Shown here piece after piece: positions 1 through 5,787 of a stretch of 9,199 bases of DNA. The DNA comes from Hungatella sp. UBA3402. GTDB taxonomy: Bacteria > Bacillota > Clostridia > Lachnospirales > Lachnospiraceae. The stretch lies in contig DEPC01000003.1 in the NCBI GenBank assembly GCA_002358555.1, forward strand, positions 669-9,867. Reading direction: 5' to 3'. The notes under the pieces were generated by a model. That model searched no databases. It saw only the letters and a list, made by a program, of their open reading frames with translations, and was not told the origin of the DNA. The position numbers and the translations under genes were made by a program. Each line of letters opens with the position of its first letter. Position 1 is the stretch's first letter.

Positions 1-78
1 TAAAATTATGAAAAAAGTTTATAAAATAGGGCTTTGTGTGCTATGATTGCTTTGGAAAATTTAAAGTTGTGGAGATAC

Positions 79-204
79 ATGATAAATAATAAAGACATTG
101 TAAAATATTTCTATGAAGTAATTCTTTCAGAAAATTTACTTGATGAACTTTCTAAATATATATCAGAGGATTGTGTGCAAAATGATACTAGAGAGGAAAT
201 CTAA
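79..204 (+). pseudogene. Truncated SnoaL-like (NTF2-fold) protein fragment
   Basis: An ATG at 79 preceded by GGAG at 71-74 opens a 41-codon frame ending in TAA at 202. The start of the peptide (INNKDIVKYFYEVILSEN, then LLDELSKYISEDCVQ) reads like the first two helices of SnoaL-like polyketide-cyclase/ester-cyclase proteins, which are normally about 120-140 residues long. Everything after roughly residue 35 is missing: the frame ends in an unrelated-looking tail (NDTREEI). The same frame can be extended to an ATG at 43, but that start has a poorer ribosome site. The family fold is a small cone-shaped barrel; with two helices only, this fragment cannot fold that way, so it is read here as a truncated gene. 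It could instead be a chance small ORF. Family assignment is by recognition of the N-terminal pattern only. Confidence 0.5.
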
Positions 205-214
205 ATAACTTCTA

Positions 215-257
215 TGTTGCCTATTGCTCAAATTTGAGTAGCCTATACTTGGCAACA
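215..257. promoter_or_regulatory. Nested inverted repeats upstream of the Uma2-like gene
   Basis: A perfect 12-base palindrome, CTCAAATTTGAG, sits at 227-238. It lies between two 7-base complementary arms, TGTTGCC at 215-221 and GGCAACA at 251-257. A -10-like hexamer TATACT (244-249) falls between the palindrome and the right arm, without a convincing -35 box. No U-tract follows on either strand, so a terminator is unlikely. The arrangement fits an operator or a leader structure for the gene starting at 295, but this is inference. Confidence 0.4.
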
Positions 258-294
258 GCAACCAAATAACCCACATTCAGAAAGGAGATATACC

Positions 295-852
295 ATGTCA
301 CAAGTACTAGTTCACACACACAACTACACCGAGGAGGATTATTACAATCTACCAGAGAATATCAGAGCTGAATTGATTGATGGGCAATTCTATTACATGT
401 CAGCTCCTAGTAGGATTCATCAAAAAATACTTGGCTTTTTATTTAAGAAAATTTCATATTATATTGACCAGAGAAAAGGAGATTGTGAAGTCTATCCCGC
501 CCCATTTGCTGTTAAGCTGTTTGAGGACGATAGTAAAATAATAGTAGAACCAGATATCAGCGTTATCTGCGACCCAGATAAACTAACAGACAGAGGCTGC
601 ACGGGTGCTCCCGACTGGATTATTGAAATTGTTTCCCCTGGTAATTCCGGTCATGATTATATTTATAAGCTTAATTTATATGCAGAAGCAGGTGTCAAAG
701 AATATTGGATTGTTGACCCTCATAGCAAAAAAATTCTTGTATATGACTTATCACAGGCTGACATGAAAATAGATAGTTATACATTCCAGGACAAAATAAA
801 GGTCAATATCTATGACGATTTATGGATTGACTTTAAGGAACTACAGTTGTAA
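295..852 (+). CDS. Uma2 (DUF820) family protein, PD-(D/E)XK nuclease fold
   Basis: A 185-residue protein, the usual length for this family of putative restriction-endonuclease-fold enzymes whose cellular role is not established. Visible family landmarks, in order: an acidic RAELIDGQ segment with E26; S-x-x-H around residues 39-42; VEPDISVICD with D87; WIIEIVSPGN with E111, giving the D...ExV active-site pattern; K125 and Y128 in YKLNLYAEAGV; and EYWIVDP at 136-142. The putative metal-binding acidic residues are therefore all present, which argues for a functional protein. The start at 295 has an excellent ribosome site, AAGGAG at 282-287. It is a single stand-alone copy, with a LysR gene immediately downstream on the same strand. 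Family assignment is confident; substrate and role (DNA repair, restriction, element-related) are unknown. Confidence 0.88.
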   Translation: MSQVLVHTHNYTEEDYYNLPENIRAELIDGQFYYMSAPSRIHQKILGFLFKKISYYIDQRKGDCEVYPAPFAVKLFEDDSKIIVEPDISVICDPDKLTDRGCTGAPDWIIEIVSPGNSGHDYIYKLNLYAEAGVKEYWIVDPHSKKILVYDLSQADMKIDSYTFQDKIKVNIYDDLWIDFKELQL

Positions 853-878
853 GAACCTAATGCGGAATGGAGAGTAAT

Positions 879-1772
879 ATGGAACAAAATTTATCTCAGT
901 ATAAAATTTTCTACGAGGTTGCCAAGACAGGAAACATCTCTAAAGCTGCCAAGGAGCTTTATATCAGCCAGCCGGCTATCAGTAAGGCCATTGGAAAGTT
1001 GGAGGACTGTTTAAATACAGACCTTTTCACCAGAAATTCCAGAGGTGTTCAACTGACAGAAGAAGGACAAATTCTGTTTGAACATACCCGCAGGGCCTTT
1101 GAGGAGCTTTCCAACGGAGAGATGGAACTTAAGAGAATCAGGGAATTTCATATGGGACATATTCGAATCGGTGTCAGCAATACTCTTTGCCGATATATTA
1201 TGGTGTCCTATTTAAAAGGATTTATTGAAAAATATCCCCATATGAAAATCACTATTGAAAGTCAATCCACTACTCACACCATGTCTATGCTGGAAAAACA
1301 AACAATCGATTTAGGTTTGATTGCAGAACCTAAGCCTCAAAAAAATCTTGTATTTCTTCCTCTTATGGAGATTGAGGATATTTTTGTAGCTTCTCCTGCT
1401 TATCTGGAAAATTTAAAGCTTCGGGAGGGAGAAGATGCAGATATCTTCCAAGTAGGAAATATTATGCTTTTGGACCGAGCCAATGCAACCAGACATTATA
1501 TTGATGAATATATGTCCCAAAATCATATTGAGGCAAACAGTCTTCTAGAAGTCACTACCATGGACTTACTAATTGAATTCTCTCGCATCGGTCTGGGAAT
1601 TGGAAGTGTGATAAAAGAATTTGTGAAAGAAGATTTAGAAAGTGGGCAATTAGTACAGTTAAAACTCAAAGCACCTATCCATAAAAGAACGGTTGGGTTT
1701 GCGTATTTTTCCAACCGTCTTTCTAATACTTTAACTATGTTTCTTGACTTTTGTCATGAGATATCGTTTTGA
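879..1772 (+). CDS. LysR-type transcriptional regulator
   Basis: A 297-residue regulator of normal family length. Residues 1-65 form the winged helix-turn-helix, with the typical order YKIFYEVAKTGNISKAA, LYISQPAISKAIGKLE, LFTRNSRGVQLTEEG, followed by the linker helix. From about residue 90 on is the two-lobed effector-binding domain (HIRIGVSNTLCRY, later IGLGIGSVIKEF). The frame also contains an upstream ATG at 867, but the ATG at 879 is preferred. It has GGAGAG at 869-874 in front of it and gives the usual family N-terminus MEQNLSQYKIF. It lies 26 bases behind the Uma2-like gene, so the two could share a transcript. LysR proteins often regulate a divergent neighbour; none is present here, so the target and the small-molecule effector cannot be named. 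Confidence 0.93.
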   Translation: MEQNLSQYKIFYEVAKTGNISKAAKELYISQPAISKAIGKLEDCLNTDLFTRNSRGVQLTEEGQILFEHTRRAFEELSNGEMELKRIREFHMGHIRIGVSNTLCRYIMVSYLKGFIEKYPHMKITIESQSTTHTMSMLEKQTIDLGLIAEPKPQKNLVFLPLMEIEDIFVASPAYLENLKLREGEDADIFQVGNIMLLDRANATRHYIDEYMSQNHIEANSLLEVTTMDLLIEFSRIGLGIGSVIKEFVKEDLESGQLVQLKLKAPIHKRTVGFAYFSNRLSNTLTMFLDFCHEISF

Positions 1773-1782
1773 TAAAATTTCT

Positions 1783-1800
1783 ACAGCTTACATGAGCTGT
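1783..1800. terminator. Possible weak bidirectional terminator between convergent genes
   Basis: ACAGCT (1783-1788) and AGCTGT (1795-1800) form a 6-bp stem with a 6-base loop. It sits where the LysR gene (plus) and the membrane-protein gene (minus) converge, and it includes the latter's stop codon. On the minus strand it is followed by AGAAATTTTAT, only a weak U-run; no U-run follows on the plus strand. The position is right for a terminator but the structure is weak. Confidence 0.3.
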
Positions 1801-2276
1801 CCTAGAAGAAATCGGAAAAAAAGGAGCAGAAACGCATATAAGGCAATTACTATCTGGAATATCATCAATGCCATCATGCTGATAAAGCCGCTGATTAACA
1901 CCCCAATATACAACAGCAGGAACAAGCTGTAACCTGCATAAGCCCAGCATCGAAGCCCTAACAGTCGGTTTCTTTCATCTGTCTCCGCTATTTCCCGCTT
2001 TTTTCTTAAAGATGGATTTTTTAAATAACGGACATTTTTAGTGATAAGCACTAAGCCCGCAGCTATGAGGGCAATTCCAAAACTACTGTAAAAACTAAAG
2101 ACAAATTCTCTAGAATTTTCTTCCAAATACAGTATCGCAGGGATTCCATTCGCCAGAAATATCATGCCAATAGAAATTCCCCCTAAAATAACTACACCGA
2201 TGCCTACTTTAATACGAGTTTTACATCTCTTTTCAAAATCAATAGGATAATCTGTAAATAATTGATTCAGCCACAT
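1788..2276 (-). CDS. Four-helix membrane protein paired with an XRE regulator
   Basis: A 162-residue integral membrane protein of unknown function. Hydrophobic segments are at about residues 24-42, 60-79, 110-131 and 132-155. The loop between helices 2 and 3 is basic (NPSLRKKRE) followed by EIAETDERNRLL, a signature I associate with small clostridial membrane proteins encoded next to XRE regulators. It starts only two bases after the stop codon of the regulator gene. Its ribosome site GAGGAGGA is embedded in the regulator's last three glutamate codons, so translation is probably coupled. No catalytic motif, signal peptide or binding site is visible. By context it is the protein whose level the small regulator controls. 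A role in immunity or envelope homeostasis, by analogy to other regulator/membrane-protein pairs, is only a guess. Confidence 0.82.
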   Translation of the reverse strand: MWLNQLFTDYPIDFEKRCKTRIKVGIGVVILGGISIGMIFLANGIPAILYLEENSREFVFSFYSSFGIALIAAGLVLITKNVRYLKNPSLRKKREIAETDERNRLLGLRCWAYAGYSLFLLLYIGVLISGFISMMALMIFQIVIALYAFLLLFFRFLLGQLM

Positions 2277-2278
2277 AG

Positions 2279-2476
2279 TTATTCCTCCTCAAATAAAAAA
2301 ATATCTTCAATTTGTTTATCAAAAAATTTGGCGATTTTATATGCCAACTGCAGAGAAGCATTGTATCTTCCATTTTCTAAAGAGATAATTGTCTGTCTGG
2401 TTACTCCTACTGCTTCTGCTAAATCTTCTTGACGGATTTTCTGCGCTTTGCGCAGTTCTTGAATCTTATTTTTCAT
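2279..2476 (-). CDS. Small XRE-family (Cro/CI, YozG-like) repressor
   Basis: A 65-residue protein consisting almost entirely of one lambda-repressor-like helix-turn-helix. IQELRKAQKIRQEDLAEAVG leads into VTRQTIISLENGRYNASLQLAYKIA, with a C-terminal FDKQIEDIFLFEEE. This is the usual length and ending of the YozG-like group. It is the first gene of a two-gene unit with the membrane protein. A purine-rich stretch (AAAAGGGTGGTGG) before the ATG serves as ribosome site. Upstream is a near-consensus promoter with inverted and direct repeats, suggesting that it represses its own unit. No effector domain is present, so any signal must come from a partner, possibly the membrane protein (inference). 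Confidence 0.92.
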   Translation of the reverse strand: MKNKIQELRKAQKIRQEDLAEAVGVTRQTIISLENGRYNASLQLAYKIAKFFDKQIEDIFLFEEE

Positions 2477-2500
2477 GCCACCACCCTTTTGTTTTTTTAA

Positions 2501-2550
2501 ATGTCTAGTTTACTTTACATTTTTAGTATAGCATGCTTTACATTTAATGT
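2501..2550 (-). promoter_or_regulatory. Putative autoregulatory operator of the XRE/membrane-protein unit
   Basis: Two dyads are visible. ATGTCTAGTTTACTTTACAT (2501-2520) is an imperfect palindrome with 7 of 10 base pairs matching, located at and just downstream of the start site. ACATTTAATGT (2540-2550) is perfect with a central T-rich spacer and overlaps the -35 box. In addition CTTTACATTT is repeated directly at 2513-2522 and 2536-2545. Half-sites bracket the -10 box on both sides, as expected for a small dimeric XRE repressor blocking its own promoter. Confidence 0.55.
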
Positions 2551-2553
2551 CAA
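2525..2553 (-). promoter_or_regulatory. Sigma-A promoter of the XRE/membrane-protein unit
   Basis: Read on the minus strand, the -35 box is TTGACA (2548-2553, perfect consensus) and the -10 box is TATACT (2525-2530, 5 of 6), separated by exactly 17 bases. The predicted start near 2518 gives a leader of about 40 bases to the repressor ATG at 2476. Confidence 0.82.
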
Positions 2554-2625
2554 GTATATTAGATGGGAGATTGTCAGCAAAGCTGGCCTACACACCGCCG
2601 CAAAAATGCCTCCAGCGTTCTTGAA

Positions 2626-2689
2626 AGGAAAAATAATGAAAAGAGCCATTGCAAAATATAGTATCAACCTATCATTTTGCAATAGCTCT
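2626..2689 (-). terminator. Strong intrinsic terminator after the telA-like gene
   Basis: Arms at 2642-2657 and 2674-2689 are complementary over 16 bases with a single mismatch in the DNA; in the minus-strand RNA that position is a G-U pair, so the stem is continuous. A further 4 bp (ATAG 2658-2661 with CTAT 2669-2672) extends it after one bulge. On the minus strand the stem is followed by TTTCATTATTTTT. The hairpin starts 31 bases after the stop codon of the TelA-family gene and ends that operon. On the plus strand no U-tract follows. Confidence 0.88.
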
Positions 2690-2720
2690 ACTTATATCTG
2701 TCAAAGATGATGAATCTCTC

Positions 2721-3875
2721 TTATTTAAAAGATGCTCTGCCCCTCATAATCTCTGATTCTTCTATATTTTGAATGACTGTCTCCCCTTCTTGGGCCAACT
2801 GTTTAAATTGAGCAATGGTTTCCTTCATCTGAGGCAAAGCCTTCTGTTTATATTGGTTAATGGAATCTAATGCGCCTAAGGTCTCTTTAAATGCCTCTTT
2901 TAAAGTTTCTACCTGAATATTGGAATCCATAGCCTGTTTTTGAATCTCTGTCCCCTGGGTATTGAGCATCCTTGAGGTAGATGCAATCATATTGTTAGTA
3001 GTCTGATTTAAAATCTTTACCTTTTCTAATACAAGCTTTTGATTATATAATGCTCCAGCTACCGTAACTGCCACATTTAAGGCAGCAATCGTCACTGTCT
3101 GGGCGCGGTTCACAGACCGAATCAACTCATAATTATTTTTCCTGATAACTTCCATTGCAATGATCCCATTCTGATTCACAGCCAGCATCTGATTAAAATC
3201 TATCATTCTCTGTCTTAATGGAAATAGAATTTCCTCCTCAATAAACTTAATTTTCTCTGAATCTCCATTGACAGCTCTCTGATGATTAATCTGTTCTGTC
3301 AAATAGTCATCCAGTTCCTGGCCAAGAACAATTTTCTGGTTCAGTTGTTTTGTTAAATCCCGCATAGCAGCCTGTTCCAGTTCCAGAGTAGTATTGTCAT
3401 CTCTCAAAGTCCTGGCCCCTTTTTCTAAAGATTCCATAATTTCTCCAATAACCGAATCTGCTGCCTTAAATTTATTAAAATATGACCGAACTGGATTAAA
3501 AAGATTACCCAGAGGACCTTTCTTTAAAAAATCAACAGCTGAGGGGTCCAAGTCTTCCATCTGACGGGAAAGTTCCTCCAATCCCTTTGCCACAGCTCCA
3601 CTCTCTCCGCCTGCCTTTGATAAATCGCCGATTCTTGTTGTCATAATCGAATTTTTATCCGCAGACTTTTTAATAATATCTGTCCCAAATTCTTCAATAG
3701 CCTTTGTCAGCTCTTGTCTGTCTTTAAAATTGTCAATATCTGTTCTTAGGATTTCATCACCCTTTTCTTTTGAAGCATCAGATATCATTAAGCTGGTGGC
3801 AGTATCAACCGCAGTTTCAGCTTCTACAGCTTTTTTAATCTCCTCTTTTGCCGGAAGTTCCAATGTAAATGCCAT
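2721..3875 (-). CDS. TelA-family toxic anion resistance protein
   Basis: A 384-residue, almost wholly helical protein of the TelA/toxic-anion-resistance family (Pfam 05816), with no signal peptide or membrane helix and hence probably cytoplasmic. Recognisable family segments are the LRDDNTTLELEQ stretch (about 157-168), the EEILFPLRQRMIDFNQMLAVNQ core (about 214-235), and the run from MEVIRKNNYELIRSVNRAQT into AALNVAVTVAGAL (241-276). A C-terminal coiled coil contains LDSINQYKQKALPQM. Family members were linked to tellurite resistance and, more generally, to resistance to cell-envelope-active agents; the biochemical activity is not known. The start is fixed by AGGAGG at 3881-3886, six bases ahead of the ATG. 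It is the last gene of the operon, behind the VWA protein and a degraded gene, and is followed by a strong terminator. Confidence 0.93.
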   Translation of the reverse strand: MAFTLELPAKEEIKKAVEAETAVDTATSLMISDASKEKGDEILRTDIDNFKDRQELTKAIEEFGTDIIKKSADKNSIMTTRIGDLSKAGGESGAVAKGLEELSRQMEDLDPSAVDFLKKGPLGNLFNPVRSYFNKFKAADSVIGEIMESLEKGARTLRDDNTTLELEQAAMRDLTKQLNQKIVLGQELDDYLTEQINHQRAVNGDSEKIKFIEEEILFPLRQRMIDFNQMLAVNQNGIIAMEVIRKNNYELIRSVNRAQTVTIAALNVAVTVAGALYNQKLVLEKVKILNQTTNNMIASTSRMLNTQGTEIQKQAMDSNIQVETLKEAFKETLGALDSINQYKQKALPQMKETIAQFKQLAQEGETVIQNIEESEIMRGRASFK

Positions 3876-3884
3876 ATTTTCCTC

Positions 3885-4062
3885 CTATTCTTTATCAAAC
3901 ATGGTTCTATATCTTTGTAAAGCATCGCATTCATCCCCCACTTTCGTTTCACTTAGCAGGAGGTATTCTGCCGAAAATTGGATAAATAGATATTTGAGTC
4001 AAAAAGTATCCTGTCTTTATCATATGTAAATTATCCCGCAATTTTTCTGGGACAGATGGAGC
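3885..4062 (-). pseudogene. Frameshifted remnant of an unidentified gene in the telA operon
   Basis: Between the VWA gene and the TelA-family gene lie two overlapping stop-to-stop frames that look coding but lack a start. The first (4062 down to a TGA at 3951) reads APSVPEKLRDNLHMIKTGYF and further. The second (3998 down to a TAG at 3887) ends in SETKVGDECDALQRYRTMFD plus KE. The second frame is shifted by one extra base relative to the first, so one indel would join them into a piece of about 59 residues. Its TAG directly abuts the TelA ribosome site (TAGGAGG), as expected for the end of a real upstream operon gene. No family is recognised. It could also be untranslated spacer with chance coding character. 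Confidence 0.45.
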
Positions 4063-4069
4063 ATTAGTA

Positions 4070-5755
4070 TTATAAACTAGAATTAAACAGATTCTTCAGT
4101 TTATAAATTACATCATCGGAATCTGCATTGATATTTGCCGCTTCATTGATTGCAGAAATGCTTTCCAAAGCAGGAATATCTGCATTATATCCAATCGTAT
4201 AGATAGGAATATTTAACGCATCAATGGGCTCCTGAATATCTTTTAGTGAATATCCTCGGTTCGTCTCTCCATCAGAAAGTACAAACATCATCACCTTTGC
4301 ATCAGGATATTCTTCTTTTGCTTTCATCAGCATATCTGCTGCCACAATAATTCCGTCAAAAGTAGCTGTGCCTCCAGAAGCACTAAGACTTTCTACAGCT
4401 CCCTTAAAGGAAGACTGGTGATTCAAATTGAACTGTCCTACAGGGAGGTTGATTACTACATCATCCGAATATGACACCAATCCAATATAGTTTGTGGTGT
4501 TGATATATTGCATTCCATTAATTAAAGATGTCTTCAAGGAATTTAAAGGCTCTCCATTCATAGAGCCAGATACATCAGCCACAAACACTGCCAAAATAGG
4601 CTTTCCACTATCTTTCTCCTTTTTCCACAACTCCTGGGCATTCAAAAGAACTGTTCCATCAACTTCCTTTTGTTCTACTGTATAATGAAGGTCCACATTA
4701 AAGCCATAATCTGAAGCTAATTTTTGGTTTTCTTCGGATTGAGAAAATTCTGCAAATAGCTGAAGAATTTTCTTTTTTTGGGCAGATGTTCCTTGAGGAG
4801 TATAGAGAGGATTTGTATGTAGAAAACCAAAAGGTGTAAATTCATACTTTCTTGCCAAATCTGGGTCATTGATATAGGTTTGATATTCCATGACAAATCC
4901 ATCTAATGTTCCTGTCTCTGCAGCATCTCGCATCTGAAGAGTCGTATATGCTACAAATGGAACATTTGACTGGAAAGATTGAAACCCTTGTACAGCATCC
5001 TCTTGTAAAGGATTCTGAGGATTATAAGTCTGCAAGGTAGAAACCAGGAAATTTAGTCCTGTAGCGGAAGCATAGGGATTCGTATATCCCATGGCAAATT
5101 CACCATTTGCAGTTGCATCTACAATTGTTTTTAAATTGATAGAGCCATATTTCTCCACCAAATTTTTTTGAGTCTCTTTGGAAAGAAGAATTCCGGCTGT
5201 ATTGCCTACCAGCTTGTCACAAACTGCCTCTACTGCAACTCCATCAGCAATCAACATCTTGCCCCAGAAATCATTGGATGGAGTATAACCATCAGGAATA
5301 TATTTGCCACTGTGTATGTAATCCATTCCAAGCCCCGATGCAACATTGCGAATCATAATGGAAACCGGTTCTCCATCAATTTCAAATCCAGATTTATTGA
5401 AAGATTCTGCAACCTCATTAATCCACCCATCTTTTCCTGGCCCACATTTTTCAGAGGTAGAAAAAATCTCTGCATAGAGGGAAGTCGTTGGTCTTACTGT
5501 AATCTCATTGGTATCAATATCTGGAAGCTCGTCCACATTCGTATCAGCCAATTCTACAGGAGATTTGATAATCTCTGCTTGTCTTGGAGCAATCTTTTTA
5601 TAATATTTTTCAATAGCAGCTATTGCAGACTCTGTATTGATAGTCTTAGCTGATTTTCCCATATTTTTTGTCAGACTAATCCCAGCAAATGCAGCAGCAA
5701 ATACCACTATGCCAATACCCATAATTACAATCAGTTGTTTTTTATTATTTCTCAT
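4070..5755 (-). CDS. Membrane-anchored solute-binding/von Willebrand A domain fusion protein
   Basis: A 561-residue surface protein. Residues about 8-28 form an N-terminal hydrophobic anchor with no lipobox cysteine, preceded by the basic MRNNKKQ, so the rest should face outside. Residues about 85-355 resemble a type-II periplasmic (extracellular) solute-binding fold (RPTTSLYAEIF, GYTNPYASATGLNFLV, FTPFGFLHTNPLY). Residues about 385-555 form a von Willebrand A domain with a complete metal-ion-dependent adhesion site: D394-x-S396-x-S398 in FVADVSGSMNG, T463 in SGGTATFDG and D495 in FVLSDGE. VWA domains of this kind bind a protein ligand through the metal. The start has AAGGAGG six bases upstream. 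It follows the coiled-coil membrane protein by 32 bases and lies in the same operon as the TelA-family gene. The ligand of the binding-protein half and the partner of the VWA half are unknown. Confidence 0.9.
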   Translation of the reverse strand: MRNNKKQLIVIMGIGIVVFAAAFAGISLTKNMGKSAKTINTESAIAAIEKYYKKIAPRQAEIIKSPVELADTNVDELPDIDTNEITVRPTTSLYAEIFSTSEKCGPGKDGWINEVAESFNKSGFEIDGEPVSIMIRNVASGLGMDYIHSGKYIPDGYTPSNDFWGKMLIADGVAVEAVCDKLVGNTAGILLSKETQKNLVEKYGSINLKTIVDATANGEFAMGYTNPYASATGLNFLVSTLQTYNPQNPLQEDAVQGFQSFQSNVPFVAYTTLQMRDAAETGTLDGFVMEYQTYINDPDLARKYEFTPFGFLHTNPLYTPQGTSAQKKKILQLFAEFSQSEENQKLASDYGFNVDLHYTVEQKEVDGTVLLNAQELWKKEKDSGKPILAVFVADVSGSMNGEPLNSLKTSLINGMQYINTTNYIGLVSYSDDVVINLPVGQFNLNHQSSFKGAVESLSASGGTATFDGIIVAADMLMKAKEEYPDAKVMMFVLSDGETNRGYSLKDIQEPIDALNIPIYTIGYNADIPALESISAINEAANINADSDDVIYKLKNLFNSSL

Positions 5756-5787
5756 CTTTTTCCTCCTTGGGATTGTAGAGTACTCTC

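Noticed and set aside
8..46. Short frame ending in TGA that overlaps an ATG at 43 (ATGA)
   Set aside because: Only 12 codons inside the window and nothing recognisable; it could be the tail of an upstream gene, but that cannot be supported here.
282..297. Ribosome site plus ATG (AAGGAGATATACCATG) identical to the phage T7 gene 10 leader used in expression vectors
   Set aside because: The match is limited to 16 bases. No T7 promoter, lac operator or tag sequence surrounds it, so vector contamination is not supported; a good natural ribosome site explains it.
1735..1950. Overlapping open frames on both strands near the end of the LysR gene (62 and 71 codons)
   Set aside because: Both are shadows of the membrane-protein gene or the LysR 3' end and lack ribosome sites and protein character.
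2642..2689. Long inverted repeat considered as a transposon end or miniature element
   Set aside because: It is a single hairpin placed just after a gene and followed by a U-tract on the minus strand, which is the normal form of an intrinsic terminator; no flanking target duplication was seen.
2501..2710. Open frame of 69 codons on the plus strand
   Set aside because: It runs through the XRE promoter/operator and the telA terminator hairpin, has no ribosome site and no protein-like features.
5168..5653. Open frame of 161 codons on the plus strand
   Set aside because: It lies antisense within the solute-binding/VWA gene, whose domains and ribosome site are clear; the translated product is rich in Cys, Asn and Ser and shows no domain.
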